A stretch of DNA of 8,101 nucleotides from Legionellales bacterium UBA5158 (GCA_002413665.1 DHXK01000087.1:1-8101); one strand, 5' to 3'. Positions 1 through 6,347 are shown, numbered from the stretch's first letter. A program made the numbers and translations. The notes: a model not told the origin generated them from the sequence alone.

Positions 1-39
1 ATAAAAACTGCGGAACCGAGTGTATATGATTTTTTTTAA

Positions 40-250
40 ACAAGGGTTACATCATATCCATTCTGTTATGAGCTTGCAAAAATAGAATTAGGTGAAATGA
101 GATAAAGTTTATGGATGTCTTCTACACTGCAACGCTCTTCACATTACGTGGATTCTTAAGCAACCTGTTGATTTTAAAGAAATTGTTAAAAATCTCCTTC
201 GAGAGCAAATAAATTTATCTAGGCTGTCGATAGAGGATATAAATCATTAA
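40..250 (+). pseudogene. Possible decayed coding sequence, unidentified
   Basis: Positions 1-392 contain no intact gene and are very AT-rich. Two open segments in different frames read like protein. The first, about 40-105, ends in YELAKIELGEMR before a TAA. The second, 101-250, ends in PVDFKEIVKNLLREQ followed by NLSRLSIEDINH and a TAA. The second segment has no ATG, GTG or TTG start in frame, so it cannot be a complete gene as it stands. The charged, helix-like composition suggests the 3' end of a gene broken by frameshifts. I do not recognise the family, and chance open frames in AT-rich DNA remain possible. Positions 251-330 show nothing beyond short random frames. Confidence 0.25.
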
Positions 251-339
251 TTATTATGTCTGTCATTCTACATATCCTATTGATTCGTATTGAAAAAAAT
301 CAATTTATAAAGTCCATCTAAAGGTGGCTTAGTTTATAT

Positions 340-365
340 TTGAACAATAAATATGCAAATATAAT
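340..365 (+). promoter_or_regulatory. Candidate promoter of the CCT-domain gene
   Basis: A perfect TATAAT -10 hexamer lies at 360-365. The best -35 candidate, TTGAAC at 340-345, is only 14 bp away, shorter than the usual 16-18 bp, so an activator may be needed or the match may be fortuitous. It would give a leader of about 20 nt before the ATG at 393. No good Shine-Dalgarno is visible in that leader. Confidence 0.4.
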
Positions 366-392
366 ACTGCCTTAAGATTTATTTGATACCCT

Positions 393-1058
393 ATGTTCAA
401 TCAGTTAATTCACTTATTGAGCCTTAATCCCATGCTAAATAGAATTGAATCGCTACTCAGTTTAGACTTCGAACCTAGTTTTTCTGATATTAAATCCCCA
501 TTGGATCATGTTGACCCGGCTCCTTTTAGTTACGATTTAGCAGCAGAATTATTTAGAGAGTCTCAACAAAAAACCGTGTCATCTAATTCGATTCCCATGG
601 GTTCCTTTAATTTTTTTGCTCTGCATACGCCACCCTCGGCATCTCCATCTTTGCTAAAAGATATATCACCTGAACCTCCTTTACTGACTAAAGAAACGCG
701 TGATAGAGCTCATGCACTAGCAAGATTTCAATATAAAAAGGCACATCATAAAACATTATATAATTTTAAAAAGAAGGACAGAACCCACGATAGATGTAAT
801 TTTACAGGTGCACGTAATATTTTTTCAGCCCCCATAGAGCTCTCTGTACCCACTTCTTTTTTAACAGACTTAGCCTTTGAAACAATCATAAAAGGAGCGG
901 ATAGAAAAACACACGCTTTGGAACGATATAGATTTAAAAAATTAAATCACAGAACGTTGTTTAACTTTGAAAAAAAAATAGAATACAAGTGCAGGAAAAC
1001 TTTCGCAGACACACGTGAGCGAGTTGGCGGGCGATTTGTTAAAGTCCATAGAATTTGA
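393..1058 (+). CDS. CCT-motif (CONSTANS/CO-like/TOC1) protein, putative eukaryote-derived effector
   Basis: This 221-residue protein has a C-terminal CCT motif, the basic domain of plant CONSTANS, TOC1/PRR and related proteins. There it serves nuclear import and contact with NF-YB/NF-YC and DNA. Residues 171-179 match the first helix (R-x3-A-L-x-R-Y). Residues 192-217 carry every hallmark of the second half: FEKKI, Y198, R201-K202, A205, R208-x-R-V and GRFVK. A degenerate copy occupies residues 105-144; its first half aligns with copy two at a fixed offset of 67 residues, about 16 identities over 36. Residues 1-25 are leucine-rich (LLSL twice). Residues 26-100 are rich in Pro and Ser and probably disordered. 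There is no signal peptide, membrane segment, B-box, GATA, TIFY or receiver domain. The start is uncertain: neither the ATG at 393 nor that at 432 has a clear Shine-Dalgarno. Host-derived origin, secretion and nuclear action are inferences; the CCT match is seen directly. Confidence 0.88.
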   Translation: MFNQLIHLLSLNPMLNRIESLLSLDFEPSFSDIKSPLDHVDPAPFSYDLAAELFRESQQKTVSSNSIPMGSFNFFALHTPPSASPSLLKDISPEPPLLTKETRDRAHALARFQYKKAHHKTLYNFKKKDRTHDRCNFTGARNIFSAPIELSVPTSFLTDLAFETIIKGADRKTHALERYRFKKLNHRTLFNFEKKIEYKCRKTFADTRERVGGRFVKVHRI

Positions 1059-1059
1059 A

Positions 1060-2154
1060 TCAGCTAACTGTTGCATCTTCTTTTACTACCACACGCACAC
1101 GTTGAGTGATACGAGTCAACAATTCGTATGCTGTTGTTTCGCTGTGCTCTGCAACAACTTCAACAGGTAATCCAGGGCCCCATAATAATACGGGATCCCC
1201 CACTTTTGATTCAGATTGCGTACGTAAATCTACTGTCAACATATCCATAGAAACACGTCCTACTAATGGACAAGGTCGACCATTCACTAACACGGGCGCA
1301 CCATTATTGACGTGACGTGGATAACCATCACCATAACCAATTCCTACTACCCCTATAACCATGTCTTCAGGACACGTCCATGTCCCACCATAACCAACAC
1401 GAGAACCTTTTGATAAATGATGAATAGCAATTAATTCAGAACTCAATACCATCACAGGTGAGAGATGATGCTCGACTCCACGATGACCTGCAAGAGGTGA
1501 AGCGCCATACAACATAATGCCCGGCCGTATCCAATCAGCATGAGCACTAGGCCATGCAATAATACCAGCTGAATTAGCTAGACTACGTGGACCTTCAAGC
1601 CCTTGCGTCGCCGTATTAAATGTTTCAATTTGACCTAGCGTATGTGTACGACTCACGGAATCCGCTTCGGCAAAATGTGTCATTAATCCTATAGGTTTTT
1701 TTACTGAGTTACACTTCATGAGACGCTGATAAATTTGTGCGGCTTCATTTGGATCAAAACCCAATCTATGCATGCCGGTATCTATTTTTAGCCAAACCGA
1801 TAATGGATGAACGAATGAATGACGTTCTAACATCTCTAATTGATGTATTTCATGCACCACTAGAGTGAAATCTTGATTGACGACCTTGGATAGTTCATCC
1901 ACGTCAAACAAACCTTCCATCAACACAATAGGTTTATTCACACCTGCATCACGAAGCTGCAAACCTTCTTCCAAACACGCGACACCGAATGCATCGGCAT
2001 CGTCCAAGGCTAACGCGATACGCTCAATGCCATGACCATAAGCATTAGATTTTACCATTGCTAAGACGGAAGAGCCTGGTGCCATTTTCCGCACTTGCTG
2101 CAGATTATGGCGCAAAGCTGATAAATCAATTGTGATTTTAGCAGGACGACTCAT
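1060..2154 (-). CDS. alr: Alanine racemase (PLP-dependent)
   Basis: Interconverts L- and D-alanine in the cytoplasm, supplying D-Ala for peptidoglycan. The 364-residue length is normal for the family. The fold-III PLP barrel begins with VKSNAYGHG, in which Lys35 is the PLP lysine. Other expected residues are K123 (the usually carbamylated lysine, in LKIDTGMHRLG), R130, H160, R210 (contacts the PLP ring nitrogen), Y255 in RVGYGGTW (the second catalytic base), GYGDGYPR at 273-280, and M303 in GRVSMD. The active site therefore looks complete. The ATG lies 11 nt after the dnaB stop with no clear Shine-Dalgarno, so it is probably cotranscribed and coupled with dnaB. No terminator is visible at its 3' end, which stops one base from the convergent CCT gene. 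A catabolic dadX role cannot be excluded, but no dadA is next to it. Confidence 0.96.
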   Translation of the reverse strand: MSRPAKITIDLSALRHNLQQVRKMAPGSSVLAMVKSNAYGHGIERIALALDDADAFGVACLEEGLQLRDAGVNKPIVLMEGLFDVDELSKVVNQDFTLVVHEIHQLEMLERHSFVHPLSVWLKIDTGMHRLGFDPNEAAQIYQRLMKCNSVKKPIGLMTHFAEADSVSRTHTLGQIETFNTATQGLEGPRSLANSAGIIAWPSAHADWIRPGIMLYGASPLAGHRGVEHHLSPVMVLSSELIAIHHLSKGSRVGYGGTWTCPEDMVIGVVGIGYGDGYPRHVNNGAPVLVNGRPCPLVGRVSMDMLTVDLRTQSESKVGDPVLLWGPGLPVEVVAEHSETTAYELLTRITQRVRVVVKEDATVS

Positions 2155-2165
2155 AAAATAAAAAT

Positions 2166-3557
2166 CTAATAAGGATTGTGAGTAAAATTTTCAAAACAAG
2201 TATATTGCCCTAAGAATGTTAAACGTGTTTTACCTATAGGACCGTTACGTTGTTTTGCAATAATAATTTCTGCTGTACCTTTATCAGGGCTATTTTCGTT
2301 ATACACTTCATCACGATAAATAAAGACTATTAAATCGGCATCTTGCTCAATTGCGCCAGACTCACGTAAATCAGACATAATAGGACGTTTATCTGCACGC
2401 TGTTCTAAACCTCGATTCAACTGAGACAAAGCAATGACAGGTACTTTTAATTCTTTGGCCAAACTTTTTAATGAGCGTGATATTTCAGAGATTTCTGCGG
2501 TACGATTTTCATTATTACCTGGAACTTGCATCAACTGTAAATAATCGATAACAATCAAGCCTAATTGCCCGTGTTCTTTCGTAAGACGTCTTGCTCGCGC
2601 GCGAACTTCAACAGGACTCAGTGCAGGAGTATCATCAATAAATAAAGGTGCTTCAGATAACATGCTGACGGTAGAACTAATGCGAGGCCAATCTTCGTCT
2701 TCTAATTTGCCGGTTCGAATTCTTAATTGATCGATACGACACAAAGATGATAACAAGCGCATGACGATTGCTTCACCCGGCATTTCCATACTGAAAATTA
2801 AAACAGGAGCTTGGCTTTTTATCACAACGTGTTCTGCGATATTCATGGCTAATGTCGTTTTACCCATAGAAGGGCGACCAGCTACGATAATCAAATCTGA
2901 AGGTTGCAAACCCGAGGTCATGGCATCAAAGTCATGATAACCGGTTGGCACACCTGTAATAGGATCTTTGGATTGAAATAACGTATCAATCCTCTCCATG
3001 GTTTTTGCTAAATATTCTTTGACATTAATAGGGCCACCCACACGGGCGCCTTGTTCTGCAATCGCAAATACATGACGCTCGGCTTCATCCAGTAATTCTG
3101 TGCTGTTGCGACCTTGTGGATTAAATGCATTATTGGCAATATCATTTGCTGCTGCGATCAATTGCCGCATCACTGAACGTTCTCGAACTATGTCAGCATA
3201 TGCACTAATATTCGCAGCACTAGGTGTATTATTTGCAAGCTCGAATAAATTAACTTCGCCGCCAGCATTTTCTAATTCATTAATTTCTCTTAAGGATTCT
3301 GCGACGGTTAATACGTCTATGGGTTGGTTTTGCGCCGATAGTTTCCCCATCACACGATAAATCAAGCGATGATCAAAACGATAAAAATCATTTTCTCGCA
3401 CCCTATCTGCAATGGTATCCCAAGCACGATTATCAAGCATCAAACCGCCTAATACGGATTGTTCTGCTTCGATTGAATGTGGCGGTACTTTTAATGTATC
3501 GGGATTGATATTAGAAGGGCTTTTTTTATAGCGTTTTGAAAAGGATTGAGTTTCCAT
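2166..3557 (-). CDS. dnaB: Replicative DNA helicase DnaB
   Basis: Hexameric 5'-3' helicase that unwinds DNA at the replication fork and recruits DnaG primase. Numbering from the ATG at 3557 gives 463 residues, normal for the family. The N-terminal helical domain starts near residue 24 (KVPPHSIEAEQSVLGGLML) and runs to about 130. The RecA-like domain has Walker A GRPSMGKTT at 227-235, Walker B IVIDYLQLM around 335-343, the SQLNRGLEQR and DLRESGAIEQDAD motifs, and the RNGPIGKTRL arginine-finger region near 437-446. There is no intein. A TTG four codons upstream at 3569 is in frame, but neither start has a good Shine-Dalgarno; I prefer the ATG. It follows rplI after about 200 bp holding a palindromic repeat, and alr follows 11 bp downstream. 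Confidence 0.97.
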   Translation of the reverse strand: METQSFSKRYKKSPSNINPDTLKVPPHSIEAEQSVLGGLMLDNRAWDTIADRVRENDFYRFDHRLIYRVMGKLSAQNQPIDVLTVAESLREINELENAGGEVNLFELANNTPSAANISAYADIVRERSVMRQLIAAANDIANNAFNPQGRNSTELLDEAERHVFAIAEQGARVGGPINVKEYLAKTMERIDTLFQSKDPITGVPTGYHDFDAMTSGLQPSDLIIVAGRPSMGKTTLAMNIAEHVVIKSQAPVLIFSMEMPGEAIVMRLLSSLCRIDQLRIRTGKLEDEDWPRISSTVSMLSEAPLFIDDTPALSPVEVRARARRLTKEHGQLGLIVIDYLQLMQVPGNNENRTAEISEISRSLKSLAKELKVPVIALSQLNRGLEQRADKRPIMSDLRESGAIEQDADLIVFIYRDEVYNENSPDKGTAEIIIAKQRNGPIGKTRLTFLGQYTCFENFTHNPY

Positions 3558-3691
3558 GAGGGCAATCAATATTTTAAATTAACAAATGATTAGATAATGA
3601 ATTTTCGCATTATCAAAGAGGATTGTCCAAAGGAATAACTTTTTTCCTGCGCAAGCAGACATACGTAAACTTATAGAACAATATGAAGAAC

Positions 3692-3733
3692 GTAGGGTAG
3701 ATTCAGTGCGACTAGCGCACTGTACCATCCTAC
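3692..3733. repeat. 42-bp near-palindromic intergenic element
   Basis: An inverted repeat lies between rplI and dnaB. The outer arms GTAGG/CCTAC and inner arms CAGTGCG/CGCACTG surround the loop ACTAG, with a few mismatches between the inner and outer stems. It is much more GC-rich than its surroundings and resembles REP-type or MITE-like dispersed palindromes of proteobacteria. On the + strand it is followed by ATTTTTCTTT, so it could stop transcription in that direction, but no + strand gene precedes it. On the - strand, the direction of rplI and dnaB, no T-run follows. A processing or attenuation hairpin in the operon mRNA is an alternative. Confidence 0.7.
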
Positions 3734-3757
3734 ATTTTTCTTTGTAAGGTATTAGGT

Positions 3758-4219
3758 TTATTCAACTTCAGCATCAGATGCGATGCTTAATTTCACAATA
3801 GCTTTTACATCACTGTGTAATTCAACAACGATATCGTATTCACCAACGTGACGCAAAACACCCGTAGGCAAATCTACTTCACTTTTTTCAATCTCTATAC
3901 CCGCTGCTGTAATTGCATCAGCAATATCACGCGTACCGATAGAACCAAACAATTTACCTTCTTCACCAGCTTTAGTCACAATCGTTATTAAACCTAATGC
4001 TTCTAAGGCTTTCTTTTTAGTTTCAGCTACTTGTACATGCTCAGCTGCAACTCTTTCAAGTTCAGCACGACGTGCTTCAAACTTAGCAATGTTAGCTTCT
4101 GTGACATAAGCCGCTTTACCAGTAGGCACAAGAAAGTTACGGCCATAGCCTGATTTTACATGCACTCTTTCACCCAAAGCGCCCAAATTACGAATTTTTT
4201 CTAATAAAATAATTTCCAC
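3758..4219 (-). CDS. rplI: 50S ribosomal protein L9
   Basis: L9 binds domain V of 23S rRNA near the L1 stalk and helps maintain reading frame. The N-terminal globular domain carries the L9 signature (GALGERVHVKSGYGRNFLVP). A long charged connecting helix at about residues 40-75 and a C-terminal RNA-binding domain follow. I set the start at the GTG at 4219, giving 153 residues beginning VEIILLEKI, as L9 proteins usually do. A GAGGTG Shine-Dalgarno (4229-4224) lies at ideal distance from this codon. An upstream in-frame GTG at 4231 would add four residues foreign to the family, and that extension would contain the Shine-Dalgarno itself. It follows the DUF2232 gene in the ribosomal operon and precedes dnaB. 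Confidence 0.96.
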   Translation of the reverse strand: MEIILLEKIRNLGALGERVHVKSGYGRNFLVPTGKAAYVTEANIAKFEARRAELERVAAEHVQVAETKKKALEALGLITIVTKAGEEGKLFGSIGTRDIADAITAAGIEIEKSEVDLPTGVLRHVGEYDIVVELHSDVKAIVKLSIASDAEVE

Positions 4220-4249
4220 AAAACACCTCACATTAACAACATACTTAAA

Positions 4250-5164
4250 TTAACTTTGTTTAGTTAGCCTGCTACGAAAATCTACCAACGTATCAATCAA
4301 AGCCAACATTGCAATCAGTACCACGATAACGGGGGTCAATATTAGCATCCCATACATCACCGCGATCCAGATCCACCCGGTTTTTCGAGTGCTAATGACT
4401 GCATGCAGCAAACTAAATCCAGCCAAGCCAAAGACAAGGTATAAAATCGGCATGATATCGACGATTAAATCATTGCCCCAATACGAACACACTAACCCAA
4501 CAATAAACACTATACCTGCAGCATAACTCAGACGAATCTGATAAAGCTCTTTGCGTAAGCCACCAGGGTTAAACACGATCGATTGCCACCACCGCGCTAA
4601 AAACACCTGCAATAACGCGTTAAACGTTATAAAAATAACAATAGCACCTGTCAGATACCGCTTCATGAACTCTATTACATTCTTCATCGCCATTTCATCT
4701 GGCGGTCCTGCATTTGAAGCCTGCATGACTTGAGTAAAATAAGAAGTTAGTTGTTTAGTCCAAAATGCCTGAATATCAGGATAAAGATAATGCACAAGAC
4801 TAACTGTTACTATACCTAACAAAGCGACCAGCTCAAGCAGCAAACTCCAGCTAGAAAACTGACGTAACCAAACCGCAAATAACCACGTTAGGCCATTCAA
4901 AGTCAGCATCATCACCAGCACTTGGGTGACACTTAATCCCATTTCAGATTCGCTACCAGGATAAATCCAGTAGCCAATCAAAACTGGCAGCGTGGCTGCT
5001 ATGACGACTAACGTTCCTTCGTATATCCCTTTACGCAAGGTAACAAAAGCAGCAATAACTATGCTTAAACTACCTATAAAAGGGATAAACGCGCAGATGA
5101 ATGCTGCAGCCATCGCATTGCGACGGCTTTCCAGAACAAAATCTGAAATTCGACGTAATAGCAT
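4250..5164 (-). CDS. Polytopic membrane protein, DUF2232/YybS-like
   Basis: This 304-residue inner-membrane protein has about eight predicted hydrophobic segments, near residues 17-43, 50-67, 79-99, 105-127, 171-190, 212-228, 234-256 and 265-292. The C-terminus ends with ALIDTLVDFRSR, resembling the closing motif of DUF2232 proteins. Its position between rpsR and rplI is where this family lies in many gammaproteobacteria, such as Pseudomonas and Legionella, and this supports the call. No catalytic motif is visible, and its biochemical role is unknown to me. The ATG at 5164 lies 9 nt past the rpsR stop with no clear Shine-Dalgarno, suggesting translational coupling to rpsR. Assignment rests on context, topology and the C-terminal motif. 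Confidence 0.85.
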   Translation of the reverse strand: MLLRRISDFVLESRRNAMAAAFICAFIPFIGSLSIVIAAFVTLRKGIYEGTLVVIAATLPVLIGYWIYPGSESEMGLSVTQVLVMMLTLNGLTWLFAVWLRQFSSWSLLLELVALLGIVTVSLVHYLYPDIQAFWTKQLTSYFTQVMQASNAGPPDEMAMKNVIEFMKRYLTGAIVIFITFNALLQVFLARWWQSIVFNPGGLRKELYQIRLSYAAGIVFIVGLVCSYWGNDLIVDIMPILYLVFGLAGFSLLHAVISTRKTGWIWIAVMYGMLILTPVIVVLIAMLALIDTLVDFRSRLTKQS

Positions 5165-5173
5165 TAAAAGAAA

Positions 5174-5398
5174 TTAATGCTTGTCGCAATAAGGCAACAA
5201 AGACAAGTAACGTGCTAATTTAATAGCAGCCGCTAATTGACGTTGAAAACGCGCTTTTGTTCCTGTAATTCGGCTTGGTACAATCTTGCCGCTTTCTGTG
5301 ATAAATTTTTTCAAAAGATTAATATCTTTGTAATCCACTTCTGCGATTTTGTTGGTAGTAAAATAACAAAACTTTTTGCGACGGAAATAAGTAGCCAT
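5174..5398 (-). CDS. rpsR: 30S ribosomal protein S18
   Basis: S18 binds the central domain of 16S rRNA as a heterodimer with S6 on the platform of the small subunit. The 74-residue length equals the usual bacterial size. The sequence is nearly canonical: FRRKKFC near the N-terminus, the DYKDI segment, the block ITESGKIVPSRITGT, and RQLAAAIKLARYLSLLPY near the end. Relative to E. coli S18 most basic RNA-contacting residues are kept. An AGGAG at 5413-5409 lies 10 nt before the ATG. It starts 19 nt after the rpsF stop, within the same operon. The primosomal gene priB, found between rpsF and rpsR in enterobacteria, is absent. Confidence 0.98.
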   Translation of the reverse strand: MATYFRRKKFCYFTTNKIAEVDYKDINLLKKFITESGKIVPSRITGTKARFQRQLAAAIKLARYLSLLPYCDKH

Positions 5399-5417
5399 TT
5401 AATTAAAACTCCTGCTG

Positions 5418-5849
5418 TTAATCGTTAAGTGAGGTTTGGTCAGCATCTTCTGTCACAGCAGGCTTTTTATTATATCGGCCTTTGTCAGAATCATGAGACG
5501 ACCCAGCATCTGAGCGGTCAGAGCGGTATTCTCTTTCTTTTAACAGAGGAGAAGGATCGGTAGCTGCACGCTTAACATTTAAAATAAGATTACGAATCAC
5601 AGCATCGTTATAACGAAATGCATTGCTTAACTCGTCGAGTGCTTCTGTATCGCATTCAACATTCATCAATACATAATGTGCTTTGAGAATTTTGTCGATA
5701 GGATAAGCCAACTGACGTCGACCCCAATCTTCTGAGCGATTAACTTTACCTGTACGTTGGGTAACAATATTGGTGTAACGTTCTATCATTCCGGGAACTT
5801 GTTCGCTTTGATCCGGATGAACCATGAATATAATTTCATAATGCTTCAT
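5418..5849 (-). CDS. rpsF: 30S ribosomal protein S6
   Basis: S6 pairs with S18 on the 30S platform. The 143-residue protein opens with MKHYEIIFMVHPDQSEQV and contains EDWGRRQLAYPI at about 41-52, KAHYVLMNVE at about 56-65 and AVIRNLILNV near 83-92, all typical of the ferredoxin-like S6 fold. Beyond about residue 100 the tail is hydrophilic, rich in Asp, Ser, Arg and Lys, and probably disordered. It makes the protein slightly longer than E. coli S6 (about 131-135). AGGAG at 5860-5856 lies 6 nt before the ATG. It is the first gene of the operon, and its translation is probably repressed by the S6:S18 complex through the leader hairpin at 5855-5910. Confidence 0.97.
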   Translation of the reverse strand: MKHYEIIFMVHPDQSEQVPGMIERYTNIVTQRTGKVNRSEDWGRRQLAYPIDKILKAHYVLMNVECDTEALDELSNAFRYNDAVIRNLILNVKRAATDPSPLLKEREYRSDRSDAGSSHDSDKGRYNKKPAVTEDADQTSLND

Positions 5850-5854
5850 TTAAC

Positions 5855-5910
5855 TCTCCTTACGGTTTGTTCAGTCTTTTTTAAGCGGTTAGCTTGGAAA
5901 GACAAGGAGA
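5855..5910 (-). promoter_or_regulatory. S6:S18-binding autoregulatory leader RNA of rpsF
   Basis: On the - strand RNA, TCTCCTT (5910-5904) pairs with AAGGAGA (5861-5855), which is the rpsF Shine-Dalgarno. Directly stacked, GTCTTT (5903-5898) pairs with AAAGAC (5879-5874). Between the two 3' strands lies a 12-nt bulge (5873-5862) ending in ACCGT. The apical part closes with AAGC/GCTT around the loop TAACC. A two-part stem with a CCG-containing 3' bulge is the hallmark of the described rpsF leader that binds the S6:S18 complex. The 13 stem pairs and the bulge are read directly. Autorepression by masking the ribosome site is inferred from the known element. Confidence 0.85.
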
Positions 5911-6188
5911 AAACCACTTTTCTTGATGGTCTTCGAAAGGTTGCTGATTTTACGCAACATTGCGGAGAGATGCAATATTTTTGCATACCCGCACCCCTTA
6001 AAAGGTTGGCTCCCACCCATAATGATCAAATAACACTCAGAATTTTGCTTTTATTGATTCTATCTTAGGACTATCTGCCTGAAATCTACCCCAGAAAGAA
6101 ACTCATGGACAGATGTTGTTCAAAAAGATTCTCTAAGCTGGCCTTTCAGGACTAACTTGCATTTAATAGCAAAGATTCAACATTAACC
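5911..6188 (-). other. Noncoding rpsF leader and intergenic region
   Basis: No convincing gene lies between the S6:S18 element and the tRNA promoter. The - strand leader of rpsF carries further small inverted repeats. ATGCAA/TTGCAT at 5970-5986 has a 5-nt loop, and CGCA/TGCG lies at 5953-5964. Neither is followed by a T-run in the rpsF direction, so I see no attenuator. A weak -10-like TAGAAT (- strand, 6062-6057) has no credible -35. The open frame on the + strand across 5757-6068 overlaps rpsF antisense and shows no protein-like character. Confidence 0.5.
6163..6171 (-). promoter_or_regulatory. Candidate extended -10 promoter for the rpsF operon
   Basis: On the - strand TGC-TATTAA (6171-6163) matches the extended -10 form TGn-TATAAT at five of six hexamer positions if the last A/T is ignored. 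No good -35 lies upstream, which extended -10 promoters tolerate. It would give a leader of roughly 300 nt before rpsF. It is the best candidate I found, not a firm call. Confidence 0.3.
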
Positions 6189-6227
6189 TTGACAACACCT
6201 ACTGAAAACTTTGAGAATAGCCCTCCG
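6189..6227 (+). promoter_or_regulatory. tRNA-Met promoter with GC-rich discriminator
   Basis: A perfect TTGACA -35 lies at 6189-6194 and a GAGAAT -10 (four of six matches) at 6213-6218, with an 18-bp spacer. The segment AGCCCTCCG at 6219-6227 is a GC-rich discriminator, as in stable-RNA promoters under stringent control. The mature tRNA begins at 6235, leaving a short 5' leader for RNase P. Confidence 0.75.
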
Positions 6228-6234
6228 TAGAAAT

Positions 6235-6311
6235 GGCTATGTAGCTCAGCCGGTTAGAGCGCGGCACTCATAATGCTGAGGTCGGTGGTTCGAGTCCACC
6301 CATAGCCACCA
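6235..6311 (+). tRNA. tRNA-Met (CAT), elongator type
   Basis: This 77-nt cloverleaf includes an encoded CCA. The acceptor GGCTATG pairs perfectly with CATAGCC. The D-arm is GCTC...GAGC, the anticodon arm CGGCA-CTCATAA-TGCTG reads anticodon CAT, and the T-arm contains GGTTCGAGTCC. The GGCTA- acceptor and overall sequence resemble the elongator tRNA-Met of E. coli, not initiator tRNA (which has an unpaired first base) or the CAT-bearing tRNA-Ile. No strong terminator is visible after it, only the weak A/T inverted repeat at 6341-6355. Its 3' side abuts a probable integrative-element remnant on the opposite strand. Confidence 0.96.
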
Positions 6312-6347
6312 GTATAATCAACAAATTAAAAATTGAATTCAAAAATC

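Noticed and set aside
371..390. Partial resemblance to the Legionella PmrA box (cTTAATatT repeats) just after the TATAAT
   Set aside because: The first half fits well (CTTAAGATT) but the second half matches only about five of nine positions, and the site lies downstream of the -10 instead of near the -35.
900..1058. NF-YA (HAP2)-type DNA-binding domain as an alternative to CCT
   Set aside because: CCT and NF-YA share the final R-x-R-x-x-G-R-F pattern, but the FEKKI-x-Y-x2-RK-x2-A spacing here fits CCT and not the NF-YA signature.
2166..3557. Possible intein in dnaB
   Set aside because: The helicase motifs are uninterrupted and the length is normal.
3558..3569. TTG start for DnaB four codons upstream of the ATG
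   Set aside because: No Shine-Dalgarno supports it and ATG is preferred; the N-terminus is poorly conserved, so this stays slightly uncertain.
3640..3760. Rho-independent terminator for rplI
   Set aside because: In the rplI direction the hairpin is followed by GTTCTTCATA, not a T-run; the T-rich tract is on the other side.
4219..4231. Upstream GTG start adding four residues to L9
   Set aside because: The Shine-Dalgarno GAGGTG falls inside this extension and L9 proteins start at the downstream position.
5757..6068. 103-residue open frame on the + strand
   Set aside because: It is antisense to the rpsF start and its regulatory leader, has no Shine-Dalgarno, and reads as non-protein-like; the rpsF hairpin explains the region.
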